This document shows positions 54,496-64,000 of a DNA stretch of 64,000 nt, one piece after another. The notes under the pieces are model-generated. The model saw nothing but the letters and a program-made list of their open reading frames with translations, was not told where the DNA came from and did no database searches. Each line of letters begins with the position of its first letter. Within the stretch, counting starts at the first letter, position 1. The stretch comes from Daucus carota subsp. sativus (taxonomy: Eukaryota; Streptophyta; Magnoliopsida; Apiales; Apiaceae): the NCBI RefSeq assembly GCF_001625215.2, contig NC_030389.2, positions 2,330,930 to 2,394,929 of the forward strand, written 5' to 3'. The position numbers and the translations under genes are program-made.

Positions 54496-57400
54496 ATGAA
54501 AGGAAATAAAACATCGGATCTCAATAAAGGTTATGCAAGAAAACACGGTGACTCTGAACAAAGGTTCAACTACTTTGCTCTTAGAGTTTTTCATCTATGT
54601 TTATGTTACTTGATCTATTTTATGTATAATTTTTTCATATATTTCACATTTTTATTTTTTGCAGATCACTAACAATTTCTTATATTTAATCAGTTTAATT
54701 TTTTATTTATGTTTGTCAAACATGTTAAGCATATCATCATATATGATATACTCTTAAATCCTGAATCCTTTAATTTTAATCTTAAAAATTATGTCCGCTA
54801 GTGGCTCCATCTCTGATAGCCTCGAAAAACTCGGAGTCTGAATTGATGAATATTTTCTTGCCGAGTCGGAATGGGTGATTATTTGGCTGTGTTCGGTTTC
54901 TGCTAAAAATAATGAATATGATGCACTACGCTTTAGATAAAGAACAACTGCTTAACACCTTGCTGTTGGTATGCCGCATATACTTGGACAATATGTACGC
55001 AGAAAATGGAAGGACATATCTGGCCTAGTGAATGAAAGATATTGTAATTCTTTGATACGCAGTCTCATCTACTCTAGGGCTGTTCCGGTTTTGGTAAAGA
55101 GGAATGGAAGCGATAGGTTTGTTGGCAACATTACAATCCTTTGCATTTGTGATTGAATAATAACATTAGGCTTTTGCGACATTTGAAACTGAATTATTCA
55201 AGTGGACCATGGTCTTCTGAAGAAACAACCTAGCAGAGAGACGAGAACTGGTGGTGTTCAAATTGTTTACCTAAGCAAGGACATTACCTGTAAATTGGGA
55301 CTTGTGCAAGATAAAGAGTGACGTATCTGATTACTGGACCAGGAGGTGGGTACTGATCGGAACATAGTTGGTGCCAGAATATTGGTAGGAGTGGCCGTTT
55401 TGAGCATAACTTGGGTGAACTGGAATTATGTGTCGATTTAACTTTGGTACACTTAATAATATGCATAAAGTTCTAAAGTAGTCTACATCTGTCTGTGTTT
55501 GTGTTACATGAAGTCATGAACTGAGTTTTCTGTATATTTTTTAATTTCTAATATGAGGATTATTTTTTCTCTGTTTTAATTACATAATAGGTCTTGCTGA
55601 ATACAGATCTCACAAACTCTATTGAGTCTTTTTCATCAGTGCTAACTGATTTTCTTTCTTGGTTTCTTTTTCTACTGATATTTCTCATGTGATGTTTTTG
55701 TTGCATTTATCATCCTCGTAAGCTAGAACGACTTCCATTTTTGTTCAACCCCTCTCCCCCGACCCTTTTTGTTCTATTTGCTGAACCCACCCTTTTTGTT
55801 TTTCAACTGCACTATTTTAAAAAATTTCACAATTCATATTTGCAGTAGATTGTAAACTACTATATATATTATTGTGATCTATCAAATTATGGTTCGTAGA
55901 TTTAGAACACATCTTCTCATATTATGAGTTTATATTCATAGTTGTCACACTATTTTTAGATTACTGTTTTCTTGTCAGTGGTTCGTGCTTAAAATAATCA
56001 GTGTGATGCACTATGCTTCAGATAACACGACTGCCTGACAGCTTGCTAGTGGAACGGTGCATAAAATTTGGACAGTTTGTTCACTGAGGAGGGAGGAAGT
56101 ATCTGGCTAAATGAAAGATGGTGCGACTTGTTCAGTACGCCTTCATACACAGTCTCATCTAACTCTAGGGCTGTTCAAGTCTTAGTAAAGAGAAGTGGGA
56201 GCCATGGGTGTGTTGGCACTTGGCACCATTACTATCCTTAACTTCAGAGCCATTCATTCAGTATTTTCGTGACATAAGAATAGCGGTAGGTTTCTTCTAC
56301 ATCTGAACACCTTAAAATAATCAAGTGAACCAAGGTCTTCTAAAGAAAACCTGGCAGAGACAAGAACTGGTGATGTTGAAGTCTTTTACATCAACATGGA
56401 CATAAAACTTATATTGGGGAGTTTGCAAGATATAGAGTGACACATCTGATTACTGGACTAGGTGTGTAGTGATTGGAACATATCCGGTGTCGAGATTTTG
56501 GGTTGGGCAGGGGTGGCTATTTTAGCAGAACTTGGATGAAAATAAAATCAAATGTGGGTGAGACTGAATGAGAATTGCAAATGATTGAAGCCTGGGAACG
56601 GGAAAAACTGATATGGTGTTTTATATATAATTAGCTTCAAGAACAGTTGATATTTTACTATGGAAGACGATAGAACTGGCATAATACTTGATTTCATAGT
56701 TCAAGACATGATATTAACATCTTTACATAATATATACATAAAGTTATAAGATATGGACATATCTGATGTGATGTGTTTTGTCCTTGAGGCTTATCATTTT
56801 GTTGCTGCTGCTATATTCAAAGATTATATTTTCTTCTCTTATTTTATTACAACAAAGTCTTCCTCATACAAATCTTGCAAACTTTCTGGAGTTCTTTCGT
56901 CACTGTTGGATCTTCCCCAATCTTGTGGGTTGTTTTTGTTTTGCCCATGTTGTCACGTCGATAAGTCGAGTCGAGTCGATAGAGGTCCAGCTTATCGACT
57001 AGTCGACTAGTCGTAGACTAGTCGCTGACTAGTCGAAAAGTTAATTAATAGTTAATTAAATAATATATATTATTATATACATTATATACGTCGTTTCCTA
57101 TAACTAGTCATATGTATATCAATCACAAAATAGATATGTTAGTTACAAACATATCTTTTCCCCCTTTTCATGTATACACATTAACACACTACACACATTA
57201 ACTGTACCAATATATAAACAGATTATACTACATGTATATTCAGTTTTAATCAACTTATGCATACATAAACACATCCACACACAAAGATCTATAAACTTAG
57301 ATTATCATGTTGATTATTGTTGATTTTGAGTAGTTTCATAGAATTTTATTTTTTTTTCATTTTAATTTTTGATTGAATTTTACACTTGTCGACCGACTAG

Positions 57401-58084
57401 TCGACCAAGTCGACCGACTAGTCGATAAGTCGATCAATTAGTCGACCAAGTCGACCGACTAGTCGACAATTCGCAAGTCGACCTCTCCAGTCGATTTTCT
57501 AAACCCGACTAGTCGACTAGTCGTCGACTAGTCGCGACTAGTCGAGCGCCGTGACAACAAACTTTTGCCTCATTTCTCCTCGTAAACAGAGTTCCCCTAA
57601 TTTGAGTTGGAATTAATGAATAATTTATTGTCTTCCTTCGTGCCAAAAAAACTGTAAATTATGCAGTATGCTTTAGATAACTCAACAATTGCTTAAGAGC
57701 GGTGAGACTGATTGGAATAGCAAAAAAATATATATATATATATATCTAACTTTAGTATGCTGTTATAATCTCTCCCCTAATTTATCCACCTCTTTTACAT
57801 TGTGTAGGCCTGTTTTGTTATGGAGTAAGAACTGGATAATTGGCAGGTGGATTGCATTGTGCTTTTTAATCTTCTTTTTACTGGTCGTTGATGTGCACTG
57901 TTTTTATCTTCTACGTAAATACAACCCAGAAGACACAGTTTACGGTCTGTTAGTTATGATCTTTGGAAACCTGGTCGGCTTTGGTTTTCTGGGCACGCAA
58001 GCTAGAGAACTTATTGAAGATTCAAATACTGTAAATGATCTGCCTTGGTGGTGCTATGGGTTGACAAGCTCTACATCGGATTGA
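54496..58084 (+). CDS. Family A membrane protein, copy A4
   Basis: Two exons, 54496-54563 and 57808-58084, joined over a 3.2-kb intron; 114 aa. Exon 2 is well supported: a tgtgtag acceptor, exactly 277 nt as in A1 and A2, and the sequence PVLLWSKNWIIGRWIAL, two hydrophobic helices around KYNPEDTVYGL, then LIEDSNTVNDLPWWCYGL. Exon 1 (MKGNKTSDLNKGYARKHGDS plus EQ) is the best candidate because its phase is right and its opening resembles that of A2 (MQGYKTAD). Its donor GTTCAA is weak, so another first exon is possible. Unknown family, predicted two-helix membrane protein. Confidence 0.7.
54888..56900. repeat. Tandem segmental duplication inside the A4 intron
   Basis: DNA from about 54.89-55.64 kb recurs, diverged, at about 55.97-56.90 kb, a period near 1.08 kb. 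Shared words include gatgcactaYgctt, agtctcatct, ctctagggctgtt and gtaaagagRa. A third, short remnant (gtatgctttagataactcaa) lies near 57.66 kb. Confidence 0.65.
56950..57557. mobile_element. TIR element with cgactagtcg word repeats
   Basis: Ends ttgtcacgtcg and cgccgtgacaa are inverted. Both margins are packed with gactagtcgac words, while the centre is AT-rich. It shares its architecture with the word-repeat hAT elements here, but the termini differ and I found no target duplication. Confidence 0.55.
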
Positions 58085-58761
58085 GGATTCAATGTTAGGT
58101 GAGCTCGAGTTCGACCTGAATTGAAGCTGCAGTAAGGTTGTAATATCAGTTAAAGTCGCACGGGATGAAATCTAAGTGCTACAAATAATGTTTCATAGAG
58201 GCCTCCAAGGTTCGTCACCCGTGACGTGTTTAAAAATGAAGGTAATCTGGTTAATTTGTTTGGAAATATAGTAGCCTTTGTTAATGGTGACTCTTTCCTA
58301 TGAATATGTATTGTTGGGCTTTGAACTTCTTGTTGAAGTTCCATTACTTTTGCCTTTTGGTGTGGTAATTGTTAAATACTTTGTACTTGTGTTCTGTTAA
58401 CAGATTTATACTACCCGCTGTTATGAATTTCTTTTACAATTTTTTTGGTTAATAGTTGTTTTAACTAATTGAAAATTAGCTGCACAAGCTCATTACTGAT
58501 TACTGGTGGCTAGGTTCAAATTTAGGCCCCGATTTAGGATATATGTATAGTATAGGGTCGCGCTCCAATGTTTAAAATAGAATCATAGATACACTAAGGT
58601 TCTGCTGCAGAACCCTATAATTTTTCATAGATTTTCAGGATTTAAATTTAAATACATGTTTTTTTCATCGTTGTGTGTGTTCAAAAGTAATTTCAAAATA
58701 TAATACATAAATAAGACATTATGTGCAGTTCTGCTGCTGAACCCTAACTAACTTGAAATAA
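58085..58761. other. 3' flank of A4, no gene seen
   Basis: Contains inverted short words around gttctgctgcagaaccc (58602-58618) and gttctgctgctgaaccc (58727-58743), possibly a small decayed element. Confidence 0.35.
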
Positions 58762-59752
58762 GAGCATCTCCAGGGGTAATCCCTATACTGGTTACCTAAA
58801 AAATAATAAAATAATAGTTACTTAAAATATAGGTAAGCAAAAAGTTGTTTTACTCCAATGGTATTACCTATACTTGTTACTTATAATTTAAAAATTAATA
58901 TTTATTTAATATTTAAGGTAATATATGTGAGAAGAGTTAGAGTTGGAGTAAATATATGTTATATTATATAGGTAATATTGATGATATGGCATTATAGGGG
59001 TTGGATTTTTGCTTCCTCAAATAAGGGGATGAGTTTTCTCTCCCTTAAAATTTTTAGGGGATAGGGAGTTGCATTTAGGGGTGGCAATCGTTTCGTTTCG
59101 TATACTTTCGTTTCGTGTATTTTCGTGTTTCGTGTACTCAAAGGTAAAACCCGTATCCGCCCGTTATTAATTTCGTGTACCTAATTTGAAACCCGTATCC
59201 GTTTCGAATCGTTTCATGTATATTTTGTGTACTTTTCGTGTATATTATATATAAAAATATTAATATATTTTTTAATCAAAAAATGGATTTAATATATATT
59301 TTCCTTTATAAATTTATTAAATGTGAATGATATATATTATACTTGTATACAATTCTTCATAAATTTGTTAATGTATCTACAATATATATCCACACATACA
59401 TGTAAATATATACTTTATACTCAATTATATATTTAATATATCATTACATATATATAATAAATATAATCTACAAATATTTCGTGTACTTTCGTGTATTTCG
59501 TGTACCCCAAATGAAAACCCATATCCGACACGAAATCTATCGTGTAATTTCGTGTTCGTGTACTTTCGTGTTTCGTGTATCGAAAATCAAAACCCATATC
59601 CATTTTTTTCGTGTCGTTTCGTTTCGTGTTAGCGTGTTACGTGTCAAATTGCCAGGTCTAGTTGCATTGGAGAACTGATTTTTGATGCTAACCCTTAAAT
59701 CTTGTCCACCTAGACCAAATATGAGTAAGGAGAGTGTGCATTGGGGTTGCTC
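58762..59752. mobile_element. PIF/Harbinger-like MITE split by a hAT element
   Basis: Ends GAGCATCTCCAGGGG and CATTGGGGTTGCTC with TAA duplications (58759-58761 and 59753-59755). The hAT element at 59076-59660 sits inside, so the MITE arrived first and is about 400 bp without the insert. Confidence 0.7.
59076..59660. mobile_element. Ac-like hAT MITE with tttcgtgta word repeats
   Basis: 585 bp, with ends TAGGGGTGGCAATCG and AAATTGCCAGGTCTA. Exact 8-bp target duplication GTTGCATT (59068-59075 and 59661-59668). Both margins repeat tttcgtgta and gtttcgtttcg, and the centre is AT-rich. Confidence 0.88.
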
Positions 59753-59755
59753 TAA

Positions 59756-61120
59756 GGTAATGGTTCTGAGGGTTCTTTTTCTAATGGTTCTCTGTTGAAC
59801 ATGACCCATATATGAATATGCTTAATGTCTTCCTAATTATGAAAATAATTAGGAAAAAAGATGCTCCCATCACATCCCAATACGATATTACCGGCCTTTG
59901 CAAGAGATTATAATTGGATGGCGCTAGTATAGTTATCAGATATCCAACACTCGTATGACGGGCATAACTTTAAAGTGGTGCGAGAAATTTACGCAAATTT
60001 GAGAGAACGAACACATATGACAGATCTTACAGATAATGTCTAAAATAATAAATGTTCTAAAATATCATTTATTAATGTCGGATAATCCAGTGTTTTAATT
60101 GTTAGAAGAAAATGTTAGATCATATTGCGTTTTAAATTAAAAAAAACATACAAAACACAGCACTGACATTTTAGATTTAGAGTTTCAAAATGCTATATCA
60201 TGTAACGTTATACGCTGGAAAAGAGGATAAATGTTATACGTTGGAAAAGAAGATTGACGTTATATGATCTAGTGTTCTGGATGATAAAATAGTAGGTCAA
60301 GATCATCTTCTTCGACATCAATATTTAGGACTATTTTTTTGAAAATTATGATAATGAGGTTCAACGCCCCTTTAATATGGTACCATATATTCACACAAAT
60401 CCACGCACAAGATTGTTATTACACGGAATTATTCTGTGTTGTTTAGCTGGGCTAAAAAGCCAAGTCGGCAGCATAATGTTTATGTAAAAAATCAAATCAT
60501 CCCAAATTCCTTGCAAAAAATCAAATTGACATGTTATGAGGAGCGAGAGAGCAACATGAACAGAGATATCCATCATACACAACAAAAAGGGAAACACAGT
60601 ACTTGATCTAAGGAACACACTGCTAACTTTTCAAGAAAACAAAGCAAACTATTCACGTATAAAAACAACTATATTCTTCCTACCATGAGCTCATGGCTTG
60701 AAATCGGCACAAATGTATTCAACTAGAACAGCAATCGACTAAACTACATCACAATAATACAAGGAGCACGTAGCCATAAACAGTTGGAATATATGGAGTC
60801 GAACATCATAGGTTTCCAAAACAGGACAATCTATGTTACAGTACAGATTGTCTTGCAGCGCGCAACACGCAAGACTACGACAAATACAATCATCCTGACC
60901 CAGACTGGACCCTTAATTTCGTTTAAACAGAGTATAAATGACATATACAGGCCGGGTTCCAAAACGTATCAATCAAACACCTTTCTGTTGTTGTAGTATC
61001 AAGTATAAGGGAAATTACTTACACATATATAAATTCATCCAGTTAGCAAGAGGAAAGCGAGATGCTGTAACCAAATTTTTAAAAAATCAGTACCAGCAAA
61101 CACATCTGGAAGATCGTTTC
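59756..61120. other. Intergenic; 3' side of B3
   Basis: No gene recognised. The part next to 61120 probably contains the B3 3' untranslated region on the minus strand. Confidence 0.4.
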
Positions 61121-61882
61121 TCAGCATTCCTGCACTGCCGCTTCTGGTACATCTGCATGAGCCTGTGTCTGATTTTCCGCATCATCCCTCTGTATGACTT
61201 CTGGTGGATCTGCATTCGGCTGATTCTCTGAATCCCGTACACTAGCAGTAGCACCCGCAACAGATTGATTTTCAGCATGCCTCTGCACTACTGCATCACT
61301 GAAATTTGCAACATTTTGATACTGTGCATCCCTTGGTAACACACCAGACGCCAGAATTCTTTCATTCCAATTGCGTGGAATGTTGTGGGTCATACTAACT
61401 GGAAGTAACTGATTCTGCTCATTACGTGTCCAATAATACACTTTACAGGCACCCATGACTGCTAACAGGCCGCTTAATATATCGATGAACATCTTTATGG
61501 CAGATGCAGCCATTTTCCAATCATTTTTCATGTGATGATTTTCTAAATGAAGCTCCTTAAAATAGGCATAAGCTAGTAGAAGATATAACAAAGGAAGTAG
61601 GAATTCCAAACCATGAGTTATGGTGAAAAAACAAACCCTTTCATTGTTCCTCGTATTAACATAGTGTAATGTTGGAGTAAGTTGAGCTCTCTTCATTTCC
61701 ACAAAGACCTTAAAGCAGTAAGAGAGAATGGCAAATATAGCAATGCTTTCTATCAATCTAACGGTCCATAAATGTGGTTCAGTAGGCAACAAGCTAGTTA
61801 AAGCTGCGATTTCTAGCTGAAATAGAACTCCCAGGCACTCAGTTGGGTTTCTCCTAAACTGGGAAAAAAGAAAGTTAAACAA
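61121..61882 (-). CDS. Family B membrane protein, copy B3
   Basis: 253 codons if read from the ATG at 61882. However, the bases before 61858 form a perfect acceptor (tttcttttttcccag), and B1 has its acceptor at the same place (before FKKNP), so the true exon may begin at 61858 with an upstream exon I could not find. Features: FRRNPTECLG, helix, FVEMKRAQL, helix with LLLAYAYFKEL, NHHMKNDWKMAA, last helix with LLAVMGACKVYYW, then a polar tail with three short repeats: AENQSVAGATASV, SENQPNADPPEVIQRD and AENQTQAHADVPEAAVQ. These match the long acidic repeats of B2. Predicted membrane protein of unknown function. Confidence 0.72.
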   Translation of the reverse strand: MFNFLFSQFRRNPTECLGVLFQLEIAALTSLLPTEPHLWTVRLIESIAIFAILSYCFKVFVEMKRAQLTPTLHYVNTRNNERVCFFTITHGLEFLLPLLYLLLAYAYFKELHLENHHMKNDWKMAASAIKMFIDILSGLLAVMGACKVYYWTRNEQNQLLPVSMTHNIPRNWNERILASGVLPRDAQYQNVANFSDAVVQRHAENQSVAGATASVRDSENQPNADPPEVIQRDDAENQTQAHADVPEAAVQEC

Positions 61883-61972
61883 TCATATCAGATATCAATG
61901 TTGGACAGTTTAGCAACAAGAAGTTTCTACTCAATTTTGTGAAATAATAAGCAGCTTGAAAAAATAAATAAA

Positions 61973-62374
61973 TCAAGAGGTCAATTCTCCCCATCTAGTA
62001 ACTATATTATCAAGCATACCTATTCTCATAAAATCTCCAATTATAGAAACTTGTTGGGGCACAATACATAAAGATAGCCCATTATAGAAAGGTCCACAAA
62101 AAGTTAAGCACATAAATTGTTTCGGAAGATACTCTGGTGTACACTTTGGAAGACCCTCATTTGTGAGAGGAATTGATACAACACCCCCAGAATTATTCGC
62201 CACAATAATAGGGATATTTGTTATGAATATATGAATAACGATCAGCTTAACAGGGCTACCGTTAGCAAGAAGTATGGAAAAATAGATTTGTTTAAGAGCT
62301 GAGCTTGCAAAGTCACCGAACAAGGAGGCCGGAATTATGGTATTCCGTCCGACCAATGCCCGGGAATGCATCAC
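61973..62374 (-). CDS. Hypothetical open frame upstream of B3
   Basis: 133 codons starting MMHSRALVGRN, with a hydrophobic stretch (PVKLIVIHIFITNIPIIVAN). I do not recognise it. It lies on the B3 strand, 90 nt upstream, and could be noise, a decayed element or a separate small gene. Confidence 0.25.
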   Translation of the reverse strand: MMHSRALVGRNTIIPASLFGDFASSALKQIYFSILLANGSPVKLIVIHIFITNIPIIVANNSGGVVSIPLTNEGLPKCTPEYLPKQFMCLTFCGPFYNGLSLCIVPQQVSIIGDFMRIGMLDNIVTRWGELTS

Positions 62375-62478
62375 AAAGGTTACATGTGCCTCTTTTTAGA
62401 AATCGTGAATCCGAATCCTTTTGCAATGTGCCTACATACCTTATTTATAGAGATCACACTCAATGTAGTTCTTGATAA

Positions 62479-63028
62479 GTGTTGCCAAGAGATAAGCCCT
62501 TATCCCCTCTAATTTGGGATAAATTAGCTAGTACTTGTGATAAACTAGCATTCCTTCACGTCTATCCGAAGAATCCCACTACAAGTAAGCCACTTGAAGC
62601 CTTCTTATTTGATATATATCCGATTATATACATGAAATATGTGTATATGTCAGAATTATCCTCAAAATAGGTGTATTTATCCCTTAACTAGTGGATAGTG
62701 GATAAAGGATAGCTTGAGTACTCCAAGTCCATCTCCAATTCGTTCTCCTAGAAACAAGGAAGAAGAATCTAACATAACTATGCTAGGCTTCTGCCCAAAC
62801 GGAGGAAAGAACTCGGAACACTCTCCGGGGTATTACTTATGAAAGACCTTTCGGAATATTGCTTATGGAAAGAACTCAAGGTGTACACATTATAAGATGG
62901 TGTAAATCTCCTTGTTCGGAGTTGTGTATTCCCTTGTATATATATCACTACATATAGATTCAACTTGGAAACTTAATATTTACAGAATAATACATAATAT
63001 ATAATTTAGGAAGTTGCCTTCTCTAACA
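62479..63028 (-). repeat. Probable LTR of a minus-strand copia element
   Basis: The right edge ctctaaca (63021-63028) reads TGTTAGAG on the minus strand and sits just past the RNase H remnant, where a 3' LTR belongs. A minus-strand TATA box (TATATATACAAGGG) lies near 62933-62946. The left edge was not resolved. Confidence 0.5.
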
Positions 63029-63232
63029 CACACCTGCAGTCAAAGCGGGAGGAGTATGAACACTCAGACTGGACCTGAAATCAAGGAATAGATGTCGAGG
63101 AAGAAAGATATCAGCCTACTGGGAAAAAGAGAGAACATAAAGAACTCGAACACGGCCTAAGGCACCCTGTTCACGAACAATTTGCATATCCATCTCCACA
63201 TGTTTCATCCGTTGATGTTGAACAGATTTATA
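63024..63232 (-). pseudogene. Ty1/copia RNase H C-terminal remnant
   Basis: Minus-strand reading gives SVQHQRMKHVEMDMQIVREQ, then GRVRVLYV, an in-frame stop in place of the usual residue before ADIF, and LFLDFRSSLSV. This is the end of a copia polyprotein (the KHIEI...VHVPS...ADIF pattern). Broken by the stop; the rest of the element is missing on this side. Confidence 0.75.
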
Positions 63233-63312
63233 ATCCAACAAGATTCTGCTAGACTGCATAACTAATTTTAGGGCGTGTAAATACTAATACTGAAGTGCAC
63301 TAGCCAGGCTAC

Positions 63313-63640
63313 TGTTGGGCCAACTAAGCGAGCCATAACTCCACAATAATACGATATTGTCCGCTTTGGGCTGAGCCTGCACGGCTTTGTTTTTTGGGCA
63401 CCTCCCAAAAGGTGGAGATTGTTACAGATCGTTTCAAATCTCGCTCTGATATCACTTGTTGGGCCAGCTAAGCGAGTCATAACTTCACAATAGTACAATA
63501 TTGTCCGCTTTGGGCCGAGCCCTCATGGCTCTGATTTTGGGCACCTCCCAAAAGGCCTCGTTCTATTGGAGTTGTTTTGGCTGCTTATATTCCAGCTTTC
63601 TGCCCCTCCTTCCACAACCGATGTGGGACAACTCCTAACA
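63313..63640 (-). mobile_element. TRIM-like element: LTR, primer site, partial second LTR
   Basis: On the minus strand, an LTR at 63640-63457 (184 bp, TGTTAGGAG...GGCCCAACA) is followed after two bases by TGATATCAGAGC. That is one change from TGGTATCAGAGC, the initiator-Met tRNA complement used by copia and TRIM elements. Then comes a partial second LTR at about 63414-63313, about 85% similar by eye. No coding DNA is present. Confidence 0.65.
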
Positions 63641-63707
63641 ATTATGATACAATGTGGGATCTGTTAGGAGTTGTCCATCGTGGAGGAGTTTGAGGTGAGT
63701 AATTTGA

Positions 63708-64000
63708 TATGTGGATGATTTAATATTCACAGGCAATAATACAAGTTTGATCGAAGCTTTTAAGCAGTCCATCATGAAGAAGTTTGAGACAAGTGATTTG
63801 GGTCTGATGTCATACTTTCTTGGCATTGAAGTAGAGCACAGAGAAGATCGAATATTCATATCTCAGATGTTGCTGTATAATCCTGTAAGGACTCTAGTTG
63901 AAGTTGGCACAAAGCTTACAAAGAAAGGGAAAGAGCCACTTGCAGATCCAACTTATTTTAAGCAAATTGTTGGAAGTCTCAGGTACCTTGTACCATACTT
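63708..64000 (+). pseudogene. Ty1/copia reverse transcriptase fragment
   Basis: The open frame from 63708 to the window edge begins YVDDLIFTGNN, followed by KKFETSDLGLMSYFLGIEVE and IVGSLRYLV, the familiar C-terminal half of copia RT. The catalytic YVDD is intact, but the codon before it is TGA and no RT sequence is seen upstream, so the 5' part has been lost. The opposite orientation to the RNase H remnant at 63.0 kb means two pieces or an inversion. Confidence 0.85.

Noticed and set aside
63443-63454. tRNA-Met gene fragment
   Set aside because: Only 12 bases match the tRNA end, placed two bases from an LTR edge; it is a primer-binding site.

Overview
This is nuclear DNA from a flowering plant, most likely a eudicot. 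Genes have many GT-AG introns, intergenic DNA is AT-rich, and the transposons are typical of plants: a Helitron carrying RPA genes, a Tat-lineage Ty3/gypsy retrotransposon, copia and TRIM fragments, and MITEs of the Stowaway, PIF/Harbinger, hAT and Helitron types. I cannot name the species. No rRNA, tRNA or CRISPR was seen.

Positions 1-6754 are the 3' part of an autonomous-type Helitron. It holds the C-terminus of the Rep/helicase protein, then two tandem RPA70-like single-strand DNA-binding genes with matching exon structure, then a hairpin and CTAG end. Positions 6755-9009 are intergenic with one hAT MITE.

Positions 9010-23822 are one complete Tat-lineage LTR retrotransposon. Its two 499-bp LTRs differ at one site. 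On the plus strand it carries gag-pol (1819 aa: gag, protease, RT, two RNase H domains, integrase), with a frame break near the gag start and Asn in place of the first catalytic Asp of the RT YVDD box. On the minus strand, between pol and the 3' LTR, are four genes, three with a clear TATA box of their own: a GRF-type zinc-finger protein, a spliced 908-aa protein of the 'putative gypsy-type transposon' kind with a coiled coil, and two paralogous small coiled-coil proteins. A 13-copy tandem array with higher-order structure lies between the two paralogues.

Positions 23823-62400 hold a loose cluster of two gene families I do not recognise, separated by MITEs. Family A encodes two-helix membrane proteins of about 114-133 aa from two exons. 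It has four members: 24.1-24.6 kb (-), 43.7-45.0 kb (-), 48.6-49.7 kb (-, pseudogene) and 54.5-58.1 kb (+). The second exon is 277 nt in all three intact copies, while the first exon and the intron vary widely. Family B encodes multi-helix membrane proteins with acidic C-terminal repeats, at 29.8-31.5 kb (+, shortened), 37.4-38.7 kb (+) and 61.1-61.9 kb (-). The repeated linkage of the two families is the best candidate for something undescribed here. The DNA between them contains several Ac-like hAT elements built from short repeated words, a foldback element with (AT)n-centred palindromes nested in a MITE, and clear nested insertions.

Positions 62400-64000 hold broken retroelements: a minus-strand copia RNase H remnant with its LTR, a TRIM-like LTR pair with an initiator-Met-type primer site, and a plus-strand copia RT fragment running off the window.
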